DNA of 21,505 nucleotides from NCBI GenBank assembly GCA_938028845.1, contig CALIZJ010000096.1, positions 1 through 21,505 on the forward strand. The letters are read 5' to 3'. Source of the stretch: an uncultured Blautia sp. Its GTDB lineage: Bacteria; Bacillota; Clostridia; Lachnospirales; Lachnospiraceae. The position numbers and the translations under genes are program-made. Shown here one piece after another: positions 1-6,546 of the stretch (position 1 is its first letter; the number at the start of each line of letters is the position of its first letter). The notes under the pieces were generated by a model, which was not told the origin of the DNA, made no database searches, and saw only the letters and a list, made by a program, of their open reading frames with translations.

Positions 1-741
1 TTGCAGGGCATTGGTAAATTTCTGGATGATTTCCGGATTTTCTTCCATAAAACTGGTTTTTGCACTGTAAGAGGTATAGGGAACATATCCGGAATCTACC
101 CCGAGGGATGCCACTACATATCCGGCTCCTTCCTGTTCCAGGGCTGTGGCAGAGGGTTCAAATTCCACGCTGAAATCTCCAAGTCCCCCGGAGAATGCTG
201 CAGCAGTAGAACCGAAATCAATGCTTTGGTCAATATTCAGATCTTTTTGTGGATCAATGCCGTTTTCTTTTAGGATATATTCAAATACCATCTGGGGCAT
301 ACCGCCTTTTCTGCCGCCCAGAACTTCCTTGCCTTTCAGGTCTTCCCAGGTAAAAGCGGGCATTTCTTCCCTTGCTACAAGAAAGTTTCCGGCACGCTGG
401 GTGAGTTGGGCAAAGTTTACCACAGGGTCGGTGGCCCCTTCCTGGTAGGCGTAGATGGATGCTTCCGCGCCCATAAAGCCGATGTCCGCTTCGCCGGAGA
501 GGACGGCGGTCATGACTTTGTCTGCCCCAAAACCGTTGACTAAGGTAAGATCGATTCCTTCCTCCTTAAAATATCCTGCCTCGATGGCTACATACTGAGG
601 AGCATAAAAGATAGAGTGGGCGACTTCGTTTAAGGTGACTTCTGTAAGCTCCTCCTTGTTTTCCTCTGCAAATACAGCCGTTGGCAGAATTCCCACGGCG
701 AGAATGGCGGCGGTGACAACAGCGATCCATTTCTTTTTCAT
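1..741 (-). CDS. ABC transporter substrate-binding protein, NMT1/SsuA-like (3' end outside window)
   Basis: Reading the minus strand from the ATG at 741, 247 codons are open to the left edge, so the C-terminus is missing. Residues 1-25 form a secretion signal (MKKKW, a hydrophobic stretch, then AVFA before EEN) that would suit signal peptidase I; there is no lipobox cysteine. The next part (EVAHSIFYAPQYVAIEAGYF, then KEEGIDLTLVNGFGADK and LSGEADIGFMGAEA) is the typical N-terminal lobe of NMT1/THI5/SsuA-like binding proteins, which bind nitrate, sulfonates, thiamine precursors or related small molecules. The ligand cannot be told from sequence. An AAGGAGG lies 12 bases before the ATG. Permease and ATPase genes would be expected beyond the left edge. 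Family assignment is secure; substrate is unknown. Confidence 0.85.
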   Translation of the reverse strand, partial: MKKKWIAVVTAAILAVGILPTAVFAEENKEELTEVTLNEVAHSIFYAPQYVAIEAGYFKEEGIDLTLVNGFGADKVMTAVLSGEADIGFMGAEASIYAYQEGATDPVVNFAQLTQRAGNFLVAREEMPAFTWEDLKGKEVLGGRKGGMPQMVFEYILKENGIDPQKDLNIDQSIDFGSTAAAFSGGLGDFSVEFEPSATALEQEGAGYVVASLGVDSGYVPYTSYSAKTSFMEENPEIIQKFTNALQ

Positions 742-854
742 AAAATAATACAGCCTCCTTGTTTTACTGATATATAATATATGGAAAAGAATGGAATGCG
801 TGCATAAAAAATCAGAAAAGATACCTAAAAAAGGGAAAAAATAAATAAAAAATA

Positions 855-883
855 TTGGCGAAATATGTCTGTAATGTTAATAT
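855..883 (+). promoter_or_regulatory. Possible promoter of the GH120 gene
   Basis: TTGGCG (855-860) and TAATAT (878-883) are separated by 17 bases, giving a start near 890 and a leader of about 34 bases. The -10 match is only 4 of 6. The A/T-rich 742-923 gap also has to hold the divergent promoter of the binding-protein gene, for which no convincing -35 was found. Confidence 0.35.
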
Positions 884-923
884 AGAAGCAGCAAAAATTT
901 TACGAGAAGGGTGGAGGTATTCT

Positions 924-2867
924 ATGAGTTATGAGTATCATGTAGCCATAAACGGAAGCGACCAAAATGACGGCAGCAAAGAGCATCCGTTTCGTACCAT
1001 TTCCAGGGGGGCCGAGGCAGCGCAGGCAAATGACAGGGTGATTGTTCACGAAGGGACTTACCGTGAGTGGGTAAATCCTCAAAACAGCGGAAGAAGCGCT
1101 TACGACCGGATCATCTTTGAAGCGGCGCCGGGAGAGAAGGTTGTGATCAAGGGATCAGAGCAGGTACATTCCTGGGAACCTGTGGAGGAGACGGTATGGA
1201 AGGCTGTTGTTCCCAATTCTGTTTTCGGGAAGTTTAATCCTTATGCGGAGGTCTTAAAGGGGGATTGGCTTCGGTATCCGCTGGATCATTCCCTGCATTT
1301 GGGGGACGTATATTTAAATGGAAAATCTTTTTATGAGGTTCCTTCCTATTATGAGGTGGTTCATCCCACCATGCGGACCAAGGGAAATAATCCTCCCTGG
1401 ACAAATCGTGAAGAATGGATCCTGGAGCCAGAGCAGACGGTTTATGTATGGTATGCCCAGGTGGATGAGAAAAATACTACGATCTATGCCAATTTCCATG
1501 GGTATGACCCGAATCAGGAACTTGTGGAGATCAATGTCCGTCCCTATTGTTTTTACCCGGAAAAGACCGGATTGAATTATATCACAGTCCGCGGTTTTGA
1601 AATGGCACAGGCAGCCTGCCCCTGGGCGCCGCCTACTGCAGATCAGCCTGGGCTTATAGGAACCCATTGGAGCAAGGGATGGGTGATCGAGGATAATATC
1701 ATCCATGACGCAAAGTGCAGCGGCATCAGTGTGGGCAAAGAAATTTCCACAGGCCATAATCTGTGCAGCCGCTATCTGTTAAAACCAGGCTATCAGCATC
1801 AGTTGGAAACTGTATTTCAGGCACTTCAAAAGGGGTGGGACAAAGAAACCATCGGTTCCCATGTGATCCGAAACAATGTGATCTATAACTGCGGCCAAAA
1901 TGCCATTGTTGGCCATATGGGGGGAGCTTTCAGCCAGATCTGCCATAACCATATTTACAATATTGGAACTAAACATGAGTTTTTCGGCTATGAGATTGCC
2001 GGGATCAAGCTTCATGCAGCGATTGATACCCAGATCGTAGGAAATAATATCCATCACACTACCTTGGGGATCTGGATGGACTGGGAAGCACAGGGAGTGC
2101 GTATCAGCGGAAATCTGTTCTATGAAAACAGCAGGGATTTGATGATAGAAGTGACCCACGGTCCCTGTGTGATGGACAACAATATTTTTGGTTCAGAGTT
2201 CAGTCTGGATAACCAGGCTCAGGGAACCGCTTATCTTCATAATCTGTACTGCGGAGTGATCCGAAGAGAGCGCTTTCTGGAGCGGGCGACACCTTATCAT
2301 TTTCCGCACAGCACCCAGGTGGCAGGATGCGCGGTGGTATATGGCGGCGATGACAGATTTTATCAGAATATTTTCCTTGGAAGCGCGCCTGTTTATACAG
2401 ATGACAGCTTCTGCGGCACAGCAGGGTTTAATGACTGTACCGCTTCGCTGGAAGAATTTGTGGAAAAGGTACGTGCAGGCGGACTGGATGATGTGGAACG
2501 TTTCCTTAAGACCAACCAGCCGGTATATTTGAAAAACAACTGTTATCTGGAAGGGGCGGAAGCCTTTGACCGGGAGACAGAAAACTTCTGCAGTGAAGAA
2601 CCGGCACATGCGCATATTGTTCAAAAAGAGGACGGTACGTATTTGGAAATCCACATTCCAGAGGAGCTGTTTTCTATTGGAACAAAGATTTATGGTACGG
2701 AAGACTTAGGACTTGCCAGACTGGCAGGAGCGCCTTTCGATGCTCCTAATGGAGACGCCATCCGTATAGATAAGGATTATCTGGGAGAAGTGCGGAACAG
2801 CGCGCCGGTACCGGGGCCTTTTGAGGGGTTAAAGCCCGGACATAATGTGATAAAGGTTTGGGAGTGA
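924..2867 (+). CDS. GH120 beta-xylosidase (right-handed parallel beta-helix glycosidase)
   Basis: The protein has 647 residues, starting at ATG 924 because a GGAGG lies at 913-917; an in-frame TTG at 855 lacks one. It matches, from memory, the GH120 family typified by Thermoanaerobacterium saccharolyticum XylC along its whole length: start YHVAINGSDQNDGS, then VIVHEGTYREWV, a central WAPPTADQPGLIG and WSKGWVIEDNIIHDAKCSG, and end GHNVIKVWE. The family's catalytic aspartate and glutamate (Asp382 and Glu405 in XylC) correspond to Asp386 in MDWEAQG and Glu409 in IEVTHGP, with the same 23-residue separation. There is no signal peptide, so it should act in the cytosol, releasing xylose from imported xylo-oligosaccharides. 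No other xylan gene is visible nearby; a terminator follows, so it is probably monocistronic. Exact substrate preference is inferred. Confidence 0.85.
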   Translation: MSYEYHVAINGSDQNDGSKEHPFRTISRGAEAAQANDRVIVHEGTYREWVNPQNSGRSAYDRIIFEAAPGEKVVIKGSEQVHSWEPVEETVWKAVVPNSVFGKFNPYAEVLKGDWLRYPLDHSLHLGDVYLNGKSFYEVPSYYEVVHPTMRTKGNNPPWTNREEWILEPEQTVYVWYAQVDEKNTTIYANFHGYDPNQELVEINVRPYCFYPEKTGLNYITVRGFEMAQAACPWAPPTADQPGLIGTHWSKGWVIEDNIIHDAKCSGISVGKEISTGHNLCSRYLLKPGYQHQLETVFQALQKGWDKETIGSHVIRNNVIYNCGQNAIVGHMGGAFSQICHNHIYNIGTKHEFFGYEIAGIKLHAAIDTQIVGNNIHHTTLGIWMDWEAQGVRISGNLFYENSRDLMIEVTHGPCVMDNNIFGSEFSLDNQAQGTAYLHNLYCGVIRRERFLERATPYHFPHSTQVAGCAVVYGGDDRFYQNIFLGSAPVYTDDSFCGTAGFNDCTASLEEFVEKVRAGGLDDVERFLKTNQPVYLKNNCYLEGAEAFDRETENFCSEEPAHAHIVQKEDGTYLEIHIPEELFSIGTKIYGTEDLGLARLAGAPFDAPNGDAIRIDKDYLGEVRNSAPVPGPFEGLKPGHNVIKVWE

Positions 2868-2895
2868 AAGAAGCTCTGGCTTAAAACGCCATAAA

Positions 2896-2943
2896 AACAG
2901 GGGACAGGAGAGCACAATACCTCCTGTCTCCCGTTATTATTCA
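2896..2943 (+). terminator. Terminator after the GH120 gene
   Basis: GACAGGAG (2903-2910) pairs with CTCCTGTC (2921-2928) around a 10-base loop, extended outward by further G-C pairs, and is followed by GTTATTATT. It lies 35 bases after the stop codon. Confidence 0.75.
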
Positions 2944-3001
2944 AAGAAGCATAAACAATAAAAATTTTTGATAATTTAGACAATTTTGCAATTGCAGGGA
3001 C

Positions 3002-3030
3002 TTGCATCCGGGAAATTTAAGTGCTATAAT
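3002..3030 (+). promoter_or_regulatory. tRNA-Gly promoter
   Basis: TTGCAT (3002-3007), a 17-base spacer and a perfect TATAAT (3025-3030). The predicted start near 3037 is only about two bases before the mature 5' end of the tRNA. Confidence 0.85.
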
Positions 3031-3038
3031 ACGCATAT

Positions 3039-3109
3039 GCAGATATAGTTCATTGGTAGAATATCAGCTTCCCAAGCTGAGGAGGCGGGTTCGATTCCCG
3101 TTATCTGCT
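3039..3109 (+). tRNA. tRNA-Gly (anticodon CCC)
   Basis: A complete cloverleaf of 71 nt can be folded by eye. The acceptor stem is GCAGATA (3039-3045) with TATCTGC (3102-3108). The D arm is at 3048-3062, the anticodon stem TCAGC/GCTGA at 3064-3080 with anticodon CCC at 3071-3073, and the T arm at 3085-3101 with loop TTCGATT. The discriminator is T, as expected for bacterial tRNA-Gly. CCA is not encoded. It reads GGG codons. It stands alone with its own promoter and terminator. Confidence 0.95.
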
Positions 3110-3115
3110 TTGGAC

Positions 3116-3164
3116 ATTCCCCGAATGATGCCGCAGAACACGGTGATTCCGGGGGATTTTTTTT
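3116..3164 (+). terminator. Terminator of the tRNA-Gly gene
   Basis: TTCCCCGAAT (3117-3126) pairs with ATTCCGGGGGA (3146-3156) with one bulge. An inner GCCG/CGGT helix closes the loop, and eight T follow (3157-3164). Confidence 0.9.
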
Positions 3165-3192
3165 GCTACCCGTCCTGGTAGAAGTATTAAGC

Positions 3193-3243
3193 TAAGAAAT
3201 AGCCGTCTATATCTTTACCAGAGAGCAGGGCGGCTATTTCTTA
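3193..3243. repeat. Dispersed hairpin repeat, copy 1 (AAGAAATAGCCG family)
   Basis: TAAGAAATAGCCG (3193-3205) is perfectly complementary to CGGCTATTTCTTA (3231-3243), a 13-bp stem with a 25-base loop. The same arms recur at 17691-17742 with a different loop. It could act as a bidirectional terminator between the tRNA and the DUF2200 gene, but a tRNA terminator already precedes it. The 3110-3334 gap otherwise holds only a small CTACC/GGTAG hairpin (3166-3181). Confidence 0.75.
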
Positions 3244-3334
3244 TGGGTGTATGTAAGAATCGAAATGATCAAACTGGCGGTTGTCAGAATTATCAATTAA
3301 TCATCATAAAAAGCAATCAGATGGAGGCACCACC

Positions 3335-3685
3335 ATGACCAACGAAAAAATTTATCAAATGGAACTTTCAAAAATTTATCCTCTCCTTGTAAACAAAGCC
3401 CAAAGAAAGGGAAGGACCAAAGAGGAAGTAGACGAGATCATAAACTGGCTTACCGGGTACGGCCAGGAGGAGCTGAATGAACTATTGGAAAAGGGATGCA
3501 GCTACGGAGAATTTTTTCAAAATGCCCCTAAACTAAATGAAAACAGAAAAAAGATCAAAGGCGTGGTCTGCGGCGTGCGGGTGGAGGATATTCAGGAGCC
3601 GCTTATGCAGGAGATACGCTATCTGGATAAGCTGATTGATGAATTGGCGAAAGGAAAATCCATGGAAAAGATTCTGAGAAAGTAA
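3335..3685 (+). CDS. DUF2200 family protein
   Basis: A 116-residue protein beginning MTNEKIYQMELSKIYPLLVN; start chosen at ATG 3335, seven bases after GGAGG (3323-3327). The sequence fits the DUF2200 family: short, charged, largely helical cytosolic proteins found in many Firmicutes and other bacteria, with conserved GRTKEEVDEIINWLTGY and a C-terminal LDKLIDELAKGK. No catalytic residue pattern or membrane segment is visible. The biochemical role is unknown. It lies upstream of the ferritin gene with a 66-base gap that contains a likely ferritin promoter, so the two need not be cotranscribed. Confidence 0.8.
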   Translation: MTNEKIYQMELSKIYPLLVNKAQRKGRTKEEVDEIINWLTGYGQEELNELLEKGCSYGEFFQNAPKLNENRKKIKGVVCGVRVEDIQEPLMQEIRYLDKLIDELAKGKSMEKILRK

Positions 3686-3694
3686 TATAGGTAG

Positions 3695-3723
3695 TTCACT
3701 TTTCTGACAAAATGTATTATACT
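3695..3723 (+). promoter_or_regulatory. Possible ferritin promoter
   Basis: TTCACT (3695-3700), 17 bases, TATACT (3718-3723). It starts just after the DUF2200 stop codon. No Fur- or PerR-like palindrome was recognised. Confidence 0.4.
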
Positions 3724-3751
3724 TTAGAAAAAATCATAAGGAGTGACGATC

Positions 3752-4264
3752 ATGATTAAAGAAAATGTAGCAGCTTTGCTGAACGAGCAGGTAAATAAAG
3801 AGTTTTATTCTGCATATTTATATCTTGATTTCGCTAATTTTTACGAAGACGAAGGACTGAAAGGCTTTGCAAACTGGTACCGGGTACAGGCTCAGGAGGA
3901 AAGGGACCATGCCATGCTGATGATCCAGTATCTGCAGAATAATGACTGTAAGGTGACTCTGGAAGCCATTGCAAAACCGGACTGTGTTTTAAAAGAGCGG
4001 ATGGATCCCCTGAAAGAAGGATATAAACACGAACAGTATGTGACCAGCCTGATCAATAGGATCTATTCTGCGGCATATGAAGTTAAAGATTTCCGTACCA
4101 TGCAGTTTTTAGACTGGTTTGTAAAAGAACAGGGCGAAGAAGAGACCAACGCATCGGATCTGATCAAAAAGATGGAACTTTTCGGAGATGACGCAAGAAG
4201 CCTCTATATGTTGGATTCTGAATTGGCAGGACGTGTGTATACCGCTCCGTCACTGACATTATAA
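3752..4264 (+). CDS. ftnA: Bacterial ferritin (non-haem, FtnA type)
   Basis: A 170-residue four-helix-bundle ferritin that oxidises Fe(II) and stores it as a mineral in a 24-subunit cytosolic shell. Start ATG 3752 follows AAGGAG (3738-3743) by eight bases; an in-frame GTG at 3743 overlaps that site and is unlikely. The ferroxidase ligands line up with the Escherichia coli FtnA numbering: Glu17, Tyr24, Glu50 and His53 in EERDHA, Glu94, Gln127 and Glu130. The length is typical. proC follows after 26 bases and is probably cotranscribed at least in part. There is no haem-binding methionine arrangement indicating bacterioferritin. Confidence 0.95.
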   Translation: MIKENVAALLNEQVNKEFYSAYLYLDFANFYEDEGLKGFANWYRVQAQEERDHAMLMIQYLQNNDCKVTLEAIAKPDCVLKERMDPLKEGYKHEQYVTSLINRIYSAAYEVKDFRTMQFLDWFVKEQGEEETNASDLIKKMELFGDDARSLYMLDSELAGRVYTAPSLTL

Positions 4265-4290
4265 AGTTTTTGTTTACGGAGGAAAAACAG

Positions 4291-5085
4291 ATGAAAATAG
4301 GCTTTATAGGCGGCGGAAACATGGGAACAGCCATGCTTGGGGGAATTTTAAGAAAAGAGATCTATAAAAAAGAAGAGATCATTGTTTCTGATCTGTCCCC
4401 GGAACGCCTTTCTTATATAAAAGAAAAGCTGGGAGTGGAAACAACCTCAGATAATAAAGAGGTGGCAAAGGCAGCGGATATTATCGTGCTTTCCATTAAA
4501 CCTCAGTTTTATGAGGAGGTTCTTACAGAAGTAAGAGATGCCTTTACTCCGGAAAAAATCGTAGTGGGTATAGCGCCGGGGAAAACACTTTCCTGGCTGG
4601 AAGAAAAATGTGCGGCTCCTGTGAAAATCTTTCGGTTAATGCCGAACACTCCGGCACAGGTGGGCGAAGGAATGACGGCAGTCTGTCCCAATGGACGGGC
4701 CACAGAGGAAGACGTGAAACGGATCTGCGAGATTACCGACAGCTTCGGAAAGACGGAAGTAGTCCCAGAACGTCTGCTGGATGCTGTGGGCGCGGTGAGC
4801 GGAAGCTCTCCGGCTTATGTATTTATGTTTATCGAGGCCATGGCTGATGCAGCAGTGGCACAGGGAATGGCAAGAAAACAGGCGTATGCATTTGCCGCCC
4901 AGGCTGTTTTGGGAAGTGCAAAAATGGTTCTGGAGACGGGAATGCATCCCGGTGAATTAAAAGATATGGTCTGCTCGCCGGCTGGAACAACCATAGAAGG
5001 CGTACGCACGTTAGAGAAGATGGGCTTTAGAAGCGCTGTGTACGAAGCGCTGAATGCCTGTGCAGAAAAAGGAAAAACCTTATAA
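4291..5085 (+). CDS. proC: Pyrroline-5-carboxylate reductase
   Basis: This 264-residue enzyme carries out the last step of proline synthesis, the NAD(P)H-dependent reduction of pyrroline-5-carboxylate in the cytosol. The N-terminus MKIGFIGGGNMG is the Rossmann dinucleotide-binding loop. RLMPNTPAQVGEGM, AVSGSSPAYVFMFIEAM and the C-terminal SPAGTTIEGVRTLE are the family signatures lining the substrate site. The start at 4291 follows GGAGG at 4278-4282; a longer reading from 4270 would place that site inside the gene. Length is normal for ProC. A 26-base gap from the ferritin gene suggests readthrough transcription. Confidence 0.95.
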   Translation: MKIGFIGGGNMGTAMLGGILRKEIYKKEEIIVSDLSPERLSYIKEKLGVETTSDNKEVAKAADIIVLSIKPQFYEEVLTEVRDAFTPEKIVVGIAPGKTLSWLEEKCAAPVKIFRLMPNTPAQVGEGMTAVCPNGRATEEDVKRICEITDSFGKTEVVPERLLDAVGAVSGSSPAYVFMFIEAMADAAVAQGMARKQAYAFAAQAVLGSAKMVLETGMHPGELKDMVCSPAGTTIEGVRTLEKMGFRSAVYEALNACAEKGKTL

Positions 5086-5095
5086 GATATAAAAG

Positions 5096-5145
5096 AAAGG
5101 GATGCTTTTAGGCGACCGCTGTCAGTCGCCTAAAGGCATCCCTTT
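5096..5145. terminator. Shared 21-bp hairpin terminator between proC and the CYTH gene
   Basis: The arms 5096-5116 and 5125-5145 form a nearly perfect 21-bp stem (one G-T pair) with an eight-base loop. The 3' arm is coding for the last residues of the CYTH protein on the minus strand, whose TGA (5122-5124) lies in the loop. The T-rich run follows the hairpin better on the minus strand (CTTTTATATCTT after the stem), so it probably ends the CYTH transcript and, less efficiently, that of proC. Confidence 0.8.
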
Positions 5146-5586
5146 GCTTAAGCTGCTGTTGTGATAAAGAGAGGAATAGGTTACATCTTCCCCAAACCAG
5201 GCTGGAGGCTTATAAGCCTCGGCGGCTTCTTTTGAAGGAAACTCCACCTCTGCCAGGTACAATCCTTCATAAGGACTGTGAAATACATCCAGCTCAATGG
5301 TAAGTCCGTCCTTTTCCGGCAGAAGATAACGGGTCTTGGAAAGGACGATGCCGTCTGCCTTGGGGCGCAGATGGGCGTAGGCTTCTTTGGTTAAAGGCAG
5401 GTTATATTCTTCTCTGGCAAGAAAACCTCCGGATTTATAAGTAAGATAATAGGTTTCATCCTCCTGGCGGATCCGGACTACAGGATCTGTACAAAGATAA
5501 CCCTGTTCAATCTTGTGGCAGGGATATTCTTCCAGAGATGCCGGAAGGTTTTCTTTTTCAATAAGAAATTTTCTCTCGATTTCCAT
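5122..5586 (-). CDS. CYTH domain protein (triphosphate tunnel metalloenzyme)
   Basis: A 154-residue single-domain CYTH protein. The N-terminal MEIERKFLI contains the ExExK motif that coordinates metal and triphosphate in the tunnel, and later charged strands (VVRIRQEDETYYLTYK, GLTIELDVF, LYLAEVEF) supply the expected alternating Arg/Lys/Glu residues. Such proteins cleave inorganic or organic triphosphates, or in some cases act as class IV adenylate cyclases; which applies here is not decided by sequence. ATG 5586 is preferred over ATG 5592 because GAGGAG (5595-5600) is eight bases from the former and only two from the latter. It is convergent with proC. Confidence 0.85.
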   Translation of the reverse strand: MEIERKFLIEKENLPASLEEYPCHKIEQGYLCTDPVVRIRQEDETYYLTYKSGGFLAREEYNLPLTKEAYAHLRPKADGIVLSKTRYLLPEKDGLTIELDVFHSPYEGLYLAEVEFPSKEAAEAYKPPAWFGEDVTYSSLYHNSSLSKGMPLGD

Positions 5587-5649
5587 TTTCATTTCTCCTC
5601 TTTGTGTCAGCAGTTGCTGCTTTTCCTAAACTTTAGTATACGCAATTTA

Positions 5650-5678
5650 TTGTAAAAAAGGAAGCAATTTGTTATAAT
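5650..5678 (+). promoter_or_regulatory. Promoter of the DJ-1/PfpI gene
   Basis: TTGTAA (5650-5655), 17 bases, perfect TATAAT (5673-5678). The predicted start near 5685 gives a leader of about 89 bases. Confidence 0.6.
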
Positions 5679-5773
5679 TCATAAGGAAATCCTGCCGCTT
5701 ACCAAAAAGAAAGGGCAGAGATAAAGGCATAAACTGGAAAATATTGGAAAAAATAAAAAAGGAGTGGGTTTTT

Positions 5774-6334
5774 ATGAGTAAAGTATATATCTTTCTGGCA
5801 GACGGTTTTGAAGATATCGAGGGTCTGACCGTTGTGGATCTGATGAGAAGAGCAGGAATTGAGATCACTACCGTATCGATCAAAGATACAAGGGAAGTGA
5901 CTACTTCCCATGGCATTACACTTCTGACAGACAGGCTCTTTAAAGATACAGATTTTTCTGACGGAGACATGCTGGTGCTTCCGGGAGGAATGCCGGGGAC
6001 AGTGAATTTGGGAGCATATGAGCCGCTTATGGAGCTTTTAAAGAAGTATTATGCAGAAGGAAAAAAAGTGGCTGCTATCTGCGCAGCTCCCAGTATTTTC
6101 GCAAAGCTCGGTTTTCTGAAAGGGCGCAGGGCGACCTCCTACCCTTCCTTTTTAGACCAGCAGTCCGGGACAGTTATTACGGAGGATTCGGTTGTTTCAG
6201 ATGGAAATGTGACTACAAGCAGAGGGCTGGGGACAGCCATTGACTTTGCACTCTCTCTGATAACTCAGCTTGAAGGCGGCAAAAAGGCAGAAGAAATCGC
6301 GGATTCTATCCTATATTCACGCGAAATTGTGTGA
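5774..6334 (+). CDS. DJ-1/PfpI family protein (YajL-like)
   Basis: A 186-residue protein with the DJ-1/ThiJ/PfpI fold. Glu16 in GFEDIEG and Cys103 in AAICAAPS form the conserved Glu-Cys nucleophile pair, and LVLPGGMPG is the usual strand-turn. Relatives are reported as chaperones, glyoxalases or protein deglycases; the true activity of this one is not settled by sequence. Start ATG 5774 lies nine bases after AAGGAG (5759-5764). It is transcribed from its own promoter; no convincing terminator separates it from the tig leader, where only a run of T at 6349-6356 is seen. Confidence 0.88.
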   Translation: MSKVYIFLADGFEDIEGLTVVDLMRRAGIEITTVSIKDTREVTTSHGITLLTDRLFKDTDFSDGDMLVLPGGMPGTVNLGAYEPLMELLKKYYAEGKKVAAICAAPSIFAKLGFLKGRRATSYPSFLDQQSGTVITEDSVVSDGNVTTSRGLGTAIDFALSLITQLEGGKKAEEIADSILYSREIV

Positions 6335-6363
6335 AAAAAATACTGGCGTTTTTTTTCGTCTTA

Positions 6364-6372
6364 TGCTATACT
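6364..6372 (+). promoter_or_regulatory. Possible extended -10 promoter of tig
   Basis: TGC followed by TATACT (6367-6372) is an extended -10; the -35 region (CTGGCG) is poor. Transcription from about 6379 would give tig a leader of about 168 bases, holding a CATCTGC/GCAGATG hairpin (6412-6430). No CIRCE or CtsR operator was recognised here. Confidence 0.4.
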
Positions 6373-6546
6373 ATCGTAATGACTGTAAATGTACTCTTGC
6401 CAAAATGTGTTCATCTGCATGGGGCAGATGAAAATGAACGATCTACAAAATGGTATTCTGTACTTTCCTGCACCGGCTGGAGAGAAGGCGGATACCTGAA
6501 AAAATGTATAAGAATATAACCGGATAATGAAGGAGGAACATGTAAC

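Noticed and set aside
855..923. N-terminal extension of the GH120 protein from the TTG at 855
   Set aside because: No ribosome site there, a GGAGG lies before ATG 924, and family members start at the YHV segment.
6331..6519. 62-codon ORF between the DJ-1 gene and tig
   Set aside because: It overlaps the DJ-1 stop codon, has no ribosome site and covers the probable tig promoter and leader.
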